A stretch of DNA of 64,000 nt from Phycisphaerales bacterium UBA7800 (lineage in GTDB: Bacteria; Planctomycetota; Phycisphaerae; Phycisphaerales; Phycisphaeraceae), in assembly GCA_002480565.1 (NCBI GenBank), contig DLCK01000084.1, forward strand, positions 79,970 to 143,969. Direction: 5' to 3'. Below are positions 8,787-18,086 of the stretch, one piece after another; the first letter of the stretch is position 1, and every line of letters starts with the position of its first letter. The notes below the pieces were generated by a model that did no database searches, was not told the origin of the DNA, and worked only from the letters and a program-made list of their open reading frames with translations. The position numbers were made by a program, and so were the translations under genes.

Positions 8787-9599
8787 ATGGCTGACATCTT
8801 AGCAAACATTATTGTCCGCAAGCAACGTGATTTATTGGACCTGCAAAAAAAGGTCAGTTTTGAGCAGATTCAAGGCCAATTATCCACTGCCAGACCGCCA
8901 CGTGACTTTTTTGCAGCCATGACCCAACCGGTTGGCCAATTATGCGTCCTTTCGGAAGTCAAGAAAGCCAGCCCCTCCGCCGGACTCATCCGGGCGGACT
9001 TTGATGCGGTTGCCATTGCCAAAGCCTATGAAGCCAATGGCGCATCGGCGATTAGCTGCCTGACGGACGAGCCATTTTTTCAAGGCTCATTGGACTATCT
9101 CACAGCAATCAGTGAGACGATTGACTTACCGGTGATGCGTAAGGATTTCATCATTGACCCGTATCAGGTGGTCGAAGCCCGTGTCGCTGGAGCCGATGCC
9201 TTGCTGCTGATCGCCGAATGTCTGGATGATCAGACACTTTATGCTTTGCACAAACTGACAGGTGAGTTGGGGATGGGATGTCTGCTGGAAATTTTTGATC
9301 CAGCCAATCTCGACCGCGCCCAAAACGTCATCGCGGATCAACCGGGGACGCCTACCCTTCTTGGGATCAATAACCGTGACCTTAAAGCGATGGTCACACA
9401 TCTGGATCATACTTTGGATTTGCTACCGCATATCGACAATCTCGATACCCTCGTCAGCGAGTCGGGAATCAAGACCGGTGAGGATGTCAGAAAACTCAGA
9501 AAAGCCGGCGTCCATCGGATACTCATCGGCGAACACCTTATGCGTCAACCTGATCCTGGCATTGCCTTGGCCAAACTCATCACCGACTCTGATATCTGA
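8787..9599 (+). CDS. trpC: Indole-3-glycerol phosphate synthase
   Basis: TrpC converts carboxyphenylaminodeoxyribulose phosphate to indole-3-glycerol phosphate in tryptophan synthesis. The 270-residue length fits the family. Visible motifs are LCVLSEVKKASPSAGLI (catalytic Lys region), LPVMRKDFIIDPYQV, ALLLIAECL, LGINNRDLKAM and VSESGIKTGEDV. I chose the ATG at 8787; an in-frame GTG at 8748 would add 13 unlikely residues. No other trp gene is adjacent. Confidence 0.95.
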   Translation: MADILANIIVRKQRDLLDLQKKVSFEQIQGQLSTARPPRDFFAAMTQPVGQLCVLSEVKKASPSAGLIRADFDAVAIAKAYEANGASAISCLTDEPFFQGSLDYLTAISETIDLPVMRKDFIIDPYQVVEARVAGADALLLIAECLDDQTLYALHKLTGELGMGCLLEIFDPANLDRAQNVIADQPGTPTLLGINNRDLKAMVTHLDHTLDLLPHIDNLDTLVSESGIKTGEDVRKLRKAGVHRILIGEHLMRQPDPGIALAKLITDSDI

Positions 9600-9760
9600 T
9601 CGACATCATTTCTAATCGCATGCAACCAAGTCTGCATTTGGAAAGAAACACACAAGTGATGGTTATTGGGAGCTTGAGTCTTATTGGCCATTGAAGTTCG
9701 CGGATCATGATGTTTGTATCAATTGTCACTCATTCTAATCCAGATTCACGCACAAAAAGA

Positions 9761-9778
9761 GTTAAGCGTCTGCTTAAC
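9761..9778. promoter_or_regulatory. Hairpin or operator palindrome upstream of binding protein-chemoreceptor pair
   Basis: A perfect 7-bp inverted repeat GTTAAGC/GCTTAAC with a 4-nt centre lies 68 bp before the binding-protein start. It lacks a T-tract, so it reads better as a regulator site or leader hairpin than a terminator. Confidence 0.35.
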
Positions 9779-9845
9779 GTGACCGAATAGTTTTCCAATG
9801 GATTCACCTGATGTGGTGATCCTTTTCAATCCAAGGAGCTATTCA

Positions 9846-10841
9846 ATGCGCTATCCGTTATTCCTGATTCTGACCGTTGCCATGTTATTGGGCTTGACTG
9901 CTAATCCTGTTGAAGCAGGTGGCAAAGTACTCGTGGTTCAAAGCTATCACCAGGGTTATGCCTGGGTGGATGATATTGATGCAGGTATCGCCAAAGCATT
10001 TGAAGGTACCGACTACGAAGTCAAAACTTTTTACATGGACACCAAGCGCAAGACCAGTGAAGATTGGAAAGTCGAATCAGGCCAATTAGCGATAAAAGAA
10101 GTTGAGAGTTTTAAGCCTGACGTGGTGATCACCGCAGACGATAATGCGCAGAAATATTTTGCCATGCATCTGGCTAACAAACCCGATGCCCCGCAAGTGA
10201 TTTTCTGTGGTGTCAATGCTGATCCCGCGGACTATGGTTTCCCCGCAGATAATGTCACAGGCATTATTGAACGCCCGCATTTTGCACAATCCATTGGACT
10301 GTTCCAGAAGATTTACCCGGCAGCTAAAAACGTCATCATGATTTGCGATGATTCGATTACGTCGGTCAATACTCAGAAATTCTGCAAAACCATCAAGACT
10401 CCCCTGCCTGTTGTTGACTACCAGAATCCCTCAACATTTGACCAGTGGAAAGCGGCCATCACCAAGGCACAGGACTCGGCTGATGCGATCATCATGTTCA
10501 ACTATCACACAGTCAAACAATCTGCCGACGCCGCCCAGAGTATGCCTCCCAAAGAAGTAATGGATTGGACCATCACCCACAGCAAGATTCCGGTACTGTC
10601 ATTACTGACTTTTGGTGTTCAAGACGGTGCGCTTTGTGGTATCGCTGAAGACGGACGCGAACATGGATTTCTTTCAGCCAAACTGGCTGGCGAATTGATC
10701 ACATCAAACAAGAAGGCAGGCGAGTTCCCAATTAGCCGTACCAATCAAGGTATCGTGATGATCAATCTCAAAACCGCTCAAAACCTTAAAGCAAAAGTCC
10801 CTTATAGCTTGATCAAAACAGCAAAAATTCTTGTTAAATAA
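9846..10841 (+). CDS. ABC-type substrate-binding protein (PF04392-like), probable chemoreceptor partner
   Basis: Secreted binding protein of 331 residues with a Sec signal peptide (residues 1-20, cleavage likely after VEA). The fold is that of the ABC_sub_bind family: KVLVVQSYHQGYAWVDDID, then KPDVVITADDNAQKYF and QVIFCGVNADP. The ATG at 9846 is set by an AAGGAGC seven bases upstream. The next gene, 50 bp on, is a chemoreceptor; no permease or ATPase is nearby. This suggests the protein presents a ligand for chemotaxis rather than transport, which is inference from context. Confidence 0.85.
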   Translation: MRYPLFLILTVAMLLGLTANPVEAGGKVLVVQSYHQGYAWVDDIDAGIAKAFEGTDYEVKTFYMDTKRKTSEDWKVESGQLAIKEVESFKPDVVITADDNAQKYFAMHLANKPDAPQVIFCGVNADPADYGFPADNVTGIIERPHFAQSIGLFQKIYPAAKNVIMICDDSITSVNTQKFCKTIKTPLPVVDYQNPSTFDQWKAAITKAQDSADAIIMFNYHTVKQSADAAQSMPPKEVMDWTITHSKIPVLSLLTFGVQDGALCGIAEDGREHGFLSAKLAGELITSNKKAGEFPISRTNQGIVMINLKTAQNLKAKVPYSLIKTAKILVK

Positions 10842-10892
10842 TTTGATCCATATCTAACAAACTTCATTTCCTAAGGGGAACAGGTCAATATC

Positions 10893-12854
10893 ATGAAATT
10901 CAAGCTTAAAATCCCGTCATTTCGTGCAAGTATTCAAACCCGTCTGTTGTTACCCATCGTCAGCGTTGTCATTCTGGGAATGGGAATTGTAGTCACAGTA
11001 GCCTATCGAAGTGCATCAGAAGAAATCATCCACAAAGCCACTATTGCCATGACTCATGATCTGTCACGTTCAGTGGTGAGACTTGATGCGTGGATCGAAG
11101 GCAGACTTCAGGACATGAATCACTGGGCAGGCTCAGAGGTCTTTCATGAAGCATTAGGAGATGGCTATCTTGCTGAAGCCGCCCGTGATGGTGCCTGTGG
11201 TGAACTGTATCGACTGCGAGAAAATTACGACTACTATCTTGTGCTGCTATTGGTTGACACCACCGGCCAAACGGTCGCTGCCTTTGATGCCAAAACCTAC
11301 GCCGAATCAGCAGTCTCTAAACGTGTCAACGTCGCCAAACGAGGCTATTTTCAACAAGTCATGGCAACCGGCAAACCAGCTATTACCGATGTACTCACCA
11401 GTAAATCAACCGGCAAGCAATGCGTCATGTTCGCTACGCCAGTGATCAAAGAAAAGAAGACCATCGGTGTCCTGGTCGGTTCAATTGATATCAATTCCAT
11501 TGACAAAATCTTTGGTAACTCAGAGAACCAGGACAAATCACAGTACGTCTTGATGACTGATAAAACAGGGCTGTATATCAGCCATCCTGATGCCGATCAA
11601 CGCGGCAAAGGCAATCTCAAAGAACAAGCATTTGGTGAAAGCTTTTACACAACCAACAACGAATTCATTAACTACCAACTCAACGGCATTAACAAGATGG
11701 CCATTACAGACACAAGCAAGCGCACCGGCTGGTTGTTTGCTGAAACATGTGATGTCGATGTGATCTACGCCGCTGCGATGAAAGTCGGAATTCAGCTTGC
11801 AATCATTTCACTGTTGGTGGTCATTTCCTTGACTGTCGTGATCATGCTGGTGGTTCGTTCCATCGTCAAAGCTATTCGTCACGTTGCCGATCGACTTAAC
11901 GATATTGCTTCGGGGGAAGGTGATCTGACTCAGCGTGTGGATGAATCACGTAAAGATGAATTGGGGCAATTGGCAAAGGGTTTTAACACCTTTGTCAGCA
12001 AAATCCATTCGCTGATTAAGGATGTATCGACAGTCGCAACTGATGTCGCAGCGGCTTCAGGACAAATGGCAGCCACAGCCACGGAAATGGCAGACGGCAT
12101 GAACGACCAATCCCGTCGCGCCACCGAAGTGGCAGCAGCAGTTGAACAAATGTCCTCCACAGTCACTCATGTCGCACAGATGTCATCTGGCGCGGCTCAA
12201 GCGGCTGACGAAGCAGGTGCACAAGCTCAAACCGGTGGCACCACGGTGACCAATACCGTCGAAGGTATCAAAGCAATCTCAACGGTCGTCAATGAATCGG
12301 CGAAGGCCATTTTTGAGTTGGGTAAACGTGGTGAACAAATCGGCCAGATTATCAGTGTGATTAACGACATTGCTGACCAGACCAACCTGCTTGCACTAAA
12401 TGCTGCCATTGAAGCGGCACGCGCTGGCGAACATGGTCGAGGCTTTGCTGTGGTTGCTGACGAAGTGCGCAAGCTTGCTGAACGCACCACCACCGCAACC
12501 AAGGAAGTCGCTCAATCCATCAATGCCATTCAGACTGAAACGGATACGGCTGTCGAGCGAATGAACGAAGGCACCCAACGTGTCGAAGAAGGCGTCCACC
12601 TTGCTGAAGAAGCTGGACAGTCACTTAATGCAATTGTCGAAGGTTCGGATAAAGTAGCACGCCTGATCCAATCCATCGCTGCATCCAGTGAAGAGCAATC
12701 TTCGACCAGTCAGATCATCAGTCAGAATGTGGACAGTATCAATGCCGTCACCCGTCAAAGTGCTGAGGGTGCCGAACAAGCAGCGATGGCAGCGAACCAG
12801 TTATCAGAAAAATCTGAACAACTGCGTACGCTAGTCGGCCAATTTAAAATCTGA
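10893..12854 (+). CDS. Methyl-accepting chemotaxis protein (Cache-HAMP-MCP)
   Basis: Chemoreceptor of 653 residues. It has a first membrane segment (17-39), a periplasmic dCache-type sensor (about 40-290, with AKRGYFQQVMATGKPAITD and MTDKTGLYISHPD), a second membrane segment (about 292-317), a HAMP domain and a long cytoplasmic coiled coil. The signalling tip is canonical: DQTNLLALNAAIEAARAGE and GFAVVADEVRKLAERT. It should signal through CheW/CheA to flagella or another output; no che gene is in the window. It follows a secreted binding protein in the same direction. Confidence 0.95.
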   Translation: MKFKLKIPSFRASIQTRLLLPIVSVVILGMGIVVTVAYRSASEEIIHKATIAMTHDLSRSVVRLDAWIEGRLQDMNHWAGSEVFHEALGDGYLAEAARDGACGELYRLRENYDYYLVLLLVDTTGQTVAAFDAKTYAESAVSKRVNVAKRGYFQQVMATGKPAITDVLTSKSTGKQCVMFATPVIKEKKTIGVLVGSIDINSIDKIFGNSENQDKSQYVLMTDKTGLYISHPDADQRGKGNLKEQAFGESFYTTNNEFINYQLNGINKMAITDTSKRTGWLFAETCDVDVIYAAAMKVGIQLAIISLLVVISLTVVIMLVVRSIVKAIRHVADRLNDIASGEGDLTQRVDESRKDELGQLAKGFNTFVSKIHSLIKDVSTVATDVAAASGQMAATATEMADGMNDQSRRATEVAAAVEQMSSTVTHVAQMSSGAAQAADEAGAQAQTGGTTVTNTVEGIKAISTVVNESAKAIFELGKRGEQIGQIISVINDIADQTNLLALNAAIEAARAGEHGRGFAVVADEVRKLAERTTTATKEVAQSINAIQTETDTAVERMNEGTQRVEEGVHLAEEAGQSLNAIVEGSDKVARLIQSIAASSEEQSSTSQIISQNVDSINAVTRQSAEGAEQAAMAANQLSEKSEQLRTLVGQFKI

Positions 12855-12879
12855 CCCATATCAACTATTCAATACAAAT

Positions 12880-12917
12880 GCATCCGTTGGCAGATCATGT
12901 CAACGGATGCTTTTTTT
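12880..12917 (+). terminator. Rho-independent terminator after chemoreceptor
   Basis: A perfect 10-bp stem GCATCCGTTG/CAACGGATGC is followed by seven T, 25 bp past the chemoreceptor stop. Confidence 0.9.
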
Positions 12918-12963
12918 ATATCAATAGATCGATTCAATGCCTGCGATTTCAATCAGAAACACA

Positions 12964-14088
12964 TCAATCGTCAGACAGATAATCAGCCATACGTAACACG
13001 CCATCATTGGAGGTATCCACGGGGATGTTCTCGGATTGATCGTGCAGACTTAATGTATATGAAACCTGGCCGGCAAAGGTACTCACATCCAAGGTCTGAG
13101 GCTCGGACTGGATGGCTTTGAGATCCACGGTCGCTAAAGCTCGCAGCAAGCCTTCGAGATAAACAAGGATCGATTCAGACGGGCGAGTGAACGTGCCCGT
13201 GGGGTCGAGTTTGATCACAAACGGGTACGCATTGGGATGCGGTAACGGCCAACCGTACAACTGCCACGCCGTTTGGTCACCCGCGGGCACGCGCTGCTGA
13301 GGCTCATAGGTCATCTGCCAACAATCGCCATTGGCACCCCATGTTTCAATGTCTTCCTGAAGCAAATATGACTGGTATTGCTTACGACTGCTAAAGAGCG
13401 TAAGACCTGGTTCATTTTCACCATCAAGCACCATCACCGCATACTTCAAACGCCTGGGAGCTCGCGGATCGTCAATGCGGATCAGATACAGACTGTCGAT
13501 TTTTTCCCATGGCCGCGCTTCATAAAACGCCAAAGCTGCTTCGGAAAAACGGGCCAGATGTTGGTGCGTCACCTTGTAGCCGGTCACCGCAGGTGGCACG
13601 AGCGTCTGCATGTCCACCACTTCCTGCATCTGTGATGCCATTGAATCGAGCACTTCATCAAGGGTGTTCATCCCCATCAACGGCAAGAGCGCTTCGACCA
13701 TCTGCATCTCATCGGCAAGCTCAACCTCAATCTCGGCATCAGCCAACAAGGGTTCAAGGTACTCAGCAATCTTCTTGTCACTGACCACTACCTTACCCGG
13801 ACGGTTACCGGCCAACTCTGCATCACAGGCAAATTGAACCAAAGCATTGATCGCGGCGATACATGGATCAACATGCGGGGCTTCGGGACTGCTGGTGTAA
13901 CTGTGTGCTGATTGCAGCGAAAGCCAATAGCCCACGTAAGGCCCTTGATACGGGCTGACTTTAAAGGCAGCAATCGGATCGGGGATATCTTCGCCGTTGA
14001 ACATGCCAACGGGCATCACCCCACCTTGCCACACTTCAAGGCGATTGATCGGCAGACGATTAAGTCGCTGGATTTGCAGGTTGAACAT
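12964..14088 (-). CDS. Uncharacterised protein overlapping the MBL-fold hydrolase gene
   Basis: I do not recognise this protein of 374 residues. It is soluble, rich in acidic residues, and has no signal peptide or membrane segment. Conserved-looking stretches are PYQGPYVGYWLSLQSAHSY and the C-terminal Trp/Pro-rich part. The ATG at 14088 is chosen because AAGGGGAAAG lies just upstream; a GTG at 14118 would add ten residues. It overlaps the end of the hydrolase gene by 29 bp, so the two are probably co-translated and may act together. Confidence 0.7.
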   Translation of the reverse strand: MFNLQIQRLNRLPINRLEVWQGGVMPVGMFNGEDIPDPIAAFKVSPYQGPYVGYWLSLQSAHSYTSSPEAPHVDPCIAAINALVQFACDAELAGNRPGKVVVSDKKIAEYLEPLLADAEIEVELADEMQMVEALLPLMGMNTLDEVLDSMASQMQEVVDMQTLVPPAVTGYKVTHQHLARFSEAALAFYEARPWEKIDSLYLIRIDDPRAPRRLKYAVMVLDGENEPGLTLFSSRKQYQSYLLQEDIETWGANGDCWQMTYEPQQRVPAGDQTAWQLYGWPLPHPNAYPFVIKLDPTGTFTRPSESILVYLEGLLRALATVDLKAIQSEPQTLDVSTFAGQVSYTLSLHDQSENIPVDTSNDGVLRMADYLSDD

Positions 14089-14950
14089 GCGTCGAACTTT
14101 CTTTCCCCTTGGGCTCACTCCCCTGCTTGCAGTATACCGTCAGTTGATCGTAAGCCAAGTGAATACCATCAGGTAATTGTGGATCAACCTCGGCATGCTT
14201 GATCTCATGAGCCATATGCGTCAGAAAACCCTGCCTGGGTTTGATGTGATCAAACTGCTCCAACGCCTGGTCAATGGTCATATGCGTGGGGTGATGACGA
14301 TATCGAAGCCCATCAAGCACGAGAATATCCAAACCCTCAAGATAAGGATAAGTCTCCGGCGGGATCGTAGACACATCCGTGCAGTACGCAAGGGACTGCA
14401 CCTCGCCTTCATGCGACGTGTAGTCCACTCGAAAGCCAAGAATCGGATGCCTGCCATGCATTAAACGCAACGGTGTGAAAGTCACCCCATGCAACTCAAG
14501 AGGCTTATAGGCTTCAAGCTTCCAAGGGATCAAATCCGCGACAAAGGTCTTGTTGGGATTGTTGTGCTTTTGAAAAATGTATTGGAACGTGGTCTTGATC
14601 ACATCCATCGTGGCAGGCTCGGCATGGATATCAATCGCCTGATCCATCACGGCGTTAAACCGCCTCAGATCATCAAGTCCAAACACGTGATCGGCATGTT
14701 CATGGGTATAAAGCACGCCATCAATCCGATGAATGTCAGCACGGATAATCTGCGTGCGAAGATCCGGCCCGGTATCAATGATCCATCGACGCTGCCCATC
14801 GGGTGCATTCGGATCGGTCGCATGAATAATCACACTCGGTCGCGTCCGATTGTCGCGCGGATCATCACTGGTGCATACGTCACATTGACACCCAATCATC
14901 GGCACACCACTGCTGGTGCCGGTGCCTAAAAATGTGATACCTAAAGTCAT
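14060..14950 (-). CDS. MBL-fold metallo-hydrolase (PhnP-like)
   Basis: Metallo-beta-lactamase-fold hydrolase of 296 residues. The N terminus FLGTGTSSGVPMIGC followed by a C-x-C-x2-C cluster is typical of PhnP-type phosphodiesterases. The zinc signature H-x-H-x-D-H is seen in YTHEHADHVFGLDDLRRF. Later ligands are CTDVSTIP, LDGLRYRHHPTH and LTHMAHEI. PhnP cleaves cyclic ribosyl phosphates, but no phosphonate genes are nearby, so the substrate is open. Upstream in-frame codons exist to 15001; the start is placed where the conserved fold begins. Confidence 0.85.
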   Translation of the reverse strand: MTLGITFLGTGTSSGVPMIGCQCDVCTSDDPRDNRTRPSVIIHATDPNAPDGQRRWIIDTGPDLRTQIIRADIHRIDGVLYTHEHADHVFGLDDLRRFNAVMDQAIDIHAEPATMDVIKTTFQYIFQKHNNPNKTFVADLIPWKLEAYKPLELHGVTFTPLRLMHGRHPILGFRVDYTSHEGEVQSLAYCTDVSTIPPETYPYLEGLDILVLDGLRYRHHPTHMTIDQALEQFDHIKPRQGFLTHMAHEIKHAEVDPQLPDGIHLAYDQLTVYCKQGSEPKGKESSTHVQPANPAT

Positions 14951-15035
14951 GGGTGTATTGTAGGGGATCAATCTCAAACGGTCACTATGATCCAACTCCA
15001 AGCCAAAGAGCTTGAATAATCAAACGTGAACCTGA

Positions 15036-15503
15036 TCACGAGCCAAAAGGCTTTAGCGCCAATGACTTGATCTTCTTGAGCATGTTGCCCTGCTGAGACT
15101 TGGCACGTTTGGCTGCTAATTTGCTCACCGGGTTCTTGTGTCGGTTCACACAGCGTTTGATGGGAATGTGCTTGTCGATGTAGGTCAGCACGAGGATTTC
15201 GTAGACCTGATCGTTGACGTTGATCAGTTCGACTGTTCCTTCAACGGAATGCGCGCGACTGGCCAAAGCCATCAACTCGCCGATGAAGACCGACGAAATA
15301 TTGGTCACATGAGCAAAATCAAGCGTCAGTTCAATCTCTTCCTGTTCTTTGACGAGTTGGTTGAGATAATTAAACAGCGTGTCCAGATCCGTACGAGCGA
15401 TTAGATGCTCGATGAGGAACTGACACTGGACTTTGGAGCCCTCGTGTTTGAGTTCAAATATGCGTTTTGGATCCACAGTTGTACAACCCCGGCCACTGAG
15501 CAT
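15036..15503 (-). CDS. STAS-like protein (anti-anti-sigma type)
   Basis: Protein of 155 residues. Residues about 40-120 resemble a STAS domain: VKEQEEIELTLDFAHVTNIS, then SVFIGELMALASRAHSVEGT. In anti-sigma antagonists this region holds the phosphorylated serine; here SSVF (residues 69-72) would be the candidate. The C-terminal tail is basic (KLAAKRAKSQQGNMLKKIKS). No anti-sigma kinase is adjacent, so its partner is unknown. Confidence 0.65.
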   Translation of the reverse strand: MLSGRGCTTVDPKRIFELKHEGSKVQCQFLIEHLIARTDLDTLFNYLNQLVKEQEEIELTLDFAHVTNISSVFIGELMALASRAHSVEGTVELINVNDQVYEILVLTYIDKHIPIKRCVNRHKNPVSKLAAKRAKSQQGNMLKKIKSLALKPFGS

Positions 15504-15909
15504 CGCGCAGTGGTCTTACTTTCTTTGAATACCTTACCGGTTCTCTCTCTGGCCACGCTCCACGCAAGCCGGTAAGGACGTGGAAGGCAGGCGGATGTTT
15601 CACACACAAACAACATGCAAAACAACTTGATCTATTCTATTCAGAGTAATCGTCTTTTGTAAAGCAAGCGTCTGAAAATAACTCATGGCCAAAGGCATCA
15701 CACACCAGTCGACTTGGCTGCAATATCATTTTTAAAAGACACTTAAAACGAAAATTTCAGCATCAGGATTGATAATAAATGTTTATCGGCAATGGTAAGG
15801 GTAACCTTAAGATCAATTCCAGACTCTTCATTCTTTATACGTAAACATACTCAGTCTTCCAAGCCATCTGTCATAGATTTCACGTCTGATAACACATAAG
15901 CAACCATGC
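15504..15909. other. Intergenic region with leader hairpin of STAS gene
   Basis: This gap of about 400 bp contains a 9-bp inverted repeat, CCTTACCGG (15532-15540) with CCGGTAAGG (15569-15577), in the likely 5' leader of the STAS gene. The rest (15600-15909) is AT-rich, and I see no gene in it. Confidence 0.4.
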
Positions 15910-15944
15910 AAAAAACAGACACAGGTTTGAGGCCTGTGCCTGTT
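15910..15944 (-). terminator. Rho-independent terminator of GH71 locus
   Basis: On the minus strand, AACAGGCACAGG pairs with CCTGTGTCTGTT around a short loop and runs into six T. It lies 28 bp past the GH71 stop. Confidence 0.85.
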
Positions 15945-15972
15945 GGGATTGGTCTGTCTGCAGGTTCTGGCG

Positions 15973-18030
15973 TTACTTGACCTGACGCAACTCAATCGAT
16001 GAGATTTCCAGCAGAGCCTTGGCTTGCGGTTTTTGCGAGCCCAGGAAAATCTGGATTTGATCCAGGCCTTGAGCCTTCTGAGCATCCGCCGTGAAGAAGA
16101 CATCGTTGTTGTAGACAAACTGAATTTCGCCACCCACTTTGCGGATACGATAGACAGCCGGGTACTCGACATCGAAGTTGCCACGCTCAACTTTGAACTT
16201 GGGCAGTGACGATGAGACGTAAGTCTGATTGGGTTTACGGGGTGTGATGTTCAGCGAGCCACGCTCTCCCTTGATGGTCAAAAAGAACGCAACCCAACCC
16301 CCACCATCTTCCATCTCCAGACGCTTGACGTGAAAGACGGCTTCCTGGCCATCCTGTAATTTAAGTTGCTCTCCAAATTCCAAGCGTCCGCCCTTGTGAC
16401 TGTTGCCTGGCCCCATGGTGAAGGTGAAACCCCCTTTGCCATCTTCGACCTGCAAAGCCTTGTCGGACTCCTCGGTGGGAAGCATGATGACAGCAGGATC
16501 ACCATCGACTTTATTAAAGCTGGTTTTGTCATAAGCCGTCACCGGTTTGATCAGTTTGCCAAGTTGAATTTCGGTTTTAAATGCGACTGGTTTGGAATAG
16601 TCCCGTTCAACGGCAGCTGTCCCACCATCAGCATGAACCAGCAGATTGCTGTACTCAATCTGGTCGGTGATCGGCCATGCCCCCTGCTTTTGGATCACGG
16701 TCTTACCATCACGTACAAGTCGGAAGGTTGGCGTGCCAAGCGTCAATGGAATGGTAAAGCTTTGGATACCTGCATCCACATCCTTGCGGTGGGTCTTGCC
16801 ATCAATGGTGATTTCCAAGGTTCCAGGCTGCGTAAGGAATCCGAGCAGTTCAATCTCGTTAAATGCCTTACCTTTGACACTAAACGGCTTGGTCTGGTTG
16901 GGGGATGACGCACTTGCAGTGGTTGGCTGGACACGATGGAAATAGTAAATCGCGTCACGGACAATTTCGGGCTGCTTGCCGGTCTTAAACCAACTGGTAT
17001 AGAACGCAGACAGATCATAGAACGCGTGACGGGTTGCTGTGGAAGGCGCGATTTCCGAACCTTCGGAGTAGTCACTCCAGGTGACGAGTTGAACCCATTG
17101 TGCGTGGTCGATTGCGGTATGCCACATTTCACGGAAGAGTGCAGTGTTTCTGGATTCCGAGCCATGGAAATTCTTGGGACGAAAATCCTGTGGCCTCACC
17201 GGAGCCATAAAGGGTTTACCTTTGCGGTCATGCTCGACTAAAGCTTTGCGTCGCCAATTGTGTTGTTCGTCAAACGTGCTTGTCCCCCAGTCGGCAAAGC
17301 CGTCCATCACCGGTGCATAATCATCCATATACTTCCACCAACCCTGGAAGGTCAGCCACAGTGAAATCTCGACACCTTGTGCTTTGAGTTGTGAACGGAC
17401 ATTGGCCCAGTATTCTGGCTTTTGTTGTTGACCGTTGTAGGGTGCGACCACCAGTCGACCATCATCCGTGCGGAAACATGCTGGATGATTGGCCAATTCA
17501 ATAATCGCTGGGACAAGTTCCTCTGGCTTACTTCGGAACCCCGCCATCATGTCGGGCATGAGCAAAATTTTAAATCCGTTATCAACATCCTTCACGACAT
17601 CAAGCATCATCAACAATTTGTTCCAATGCTTGCCTTGTCCAGGTGTCGAAAGCATGTCAAAGCTAAAACCGTCGATCCCCAACTCCGATGCCATGCGCAC
17701 TTCTTCAAGCATGTCAGACGCACGCCAGTCCTGCTCCATCCGAGGCAGTCGAGGCAGTGGACGTTGGCGGATATAACCCCCATATTTAAGGTGTTTGTTG
17801 CGTTCACCGGTATCGGTCATGAATCCGTTTTGATAATAGTCGGCTTCTGGATTCTTGTTATCAATTGAAATCGGAAATGGAGAAAAATAATGAGCGAACA
17901 CTTTCTTTTTGGACTTGTGCAGTTCAGTTAACGGCGTGCGATCAAACGGCCACTGCTCTGTTGGTTGCGCCGTAGCAATGACACTCACAAGTAGTGACAA
18001 GATGATGCTGGTTTTGAAAAGGTGATGCAT
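15973..18030 (-). CDS. Secreted glycoside hydrolase family 71-like protein
   Basis: Secreted protein of 685 residues with a signal peptide (1-21). Residues about 40-370 resemble the GH71 (alpha-1,3-glucanase) barrel: KKVFAHYFSPFPISIDN at the start, SELGIDGFSFDML, then VQLVTWSDYSEGSEIAPS. Residues about 540-685 look like a beta-sandwich binding domain (FTFTMGPGNSHKGGRLEFG onward). The start follows a GAGGA at good spacing. It is the third gene after a GntR-type regulator and a pseudopilin on the same strand. Hydrolysis of an alpha-glucan is expected from the family; the real substrate is unknown. Confidence 0.8.
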   Translation of the reverse strand: MHHLFKTSIILSLLVSVIATAQPTEQWPFDRTPLTELHKSKKKVFAHYFSPFPISIDNKNPEADYYQNGFMTDTGERNKHLKYGGYIRQRPLPRLPRMEQDWRASDMLEEVRMASELGIDGFSFDMLSTPGQGKHWNKLLMMLDVVKDVDNGFKILLMPDMMAGFRSKPEELVPAIIELANHPACFRTDDGRLVVAPYNGQQQKPEYWANVRSQLKAQGVEISLWLTFQGWWKYMDDYAPVMDGFADWGTSTFDEQHNWRRKALVEHDRKGKPFMAPVRPQDFRPKNFHGSESRNTALFREMWHTAIDHAQWVQLVTWSDYSEGSEIAPSTATRHAFYDLSAFYTSWFKTGKQPEIVRDAIYYFHRVQPTTASASSPNQTKPFSVKGKAFNEIELLGFLTQPGTLEITIDGKTHRKDVDAGIQSFTIPLTLGTPTFRLVRDGKTVIQKQGAWPITDQIEYSNLLVHADGGTAAVERDYSKPVAFKTEIQLGKLIKPVTAYDKTSFNKVDGDPAVIMLPTEESDKALQVEDGKGGFTFTMGPGNSHKGGRLEFGEQLKLQDGQEAVFHVKRLEMEDGGGWVAFFLTIKGERGSLNITPRKPNQTYVSSSLPKFKVERGNFDVEYPAVYRIRKVGGEIQFVYNNDVFFTADAQKAQGLDQIQIFLGSQKPQAKALLEISSIELRQVK

Positions 18031-18086
18031 GGGTGACGATCCTCAAAAATTTGATTGGATAAATATGGGTGCAAACAAAATATTGG

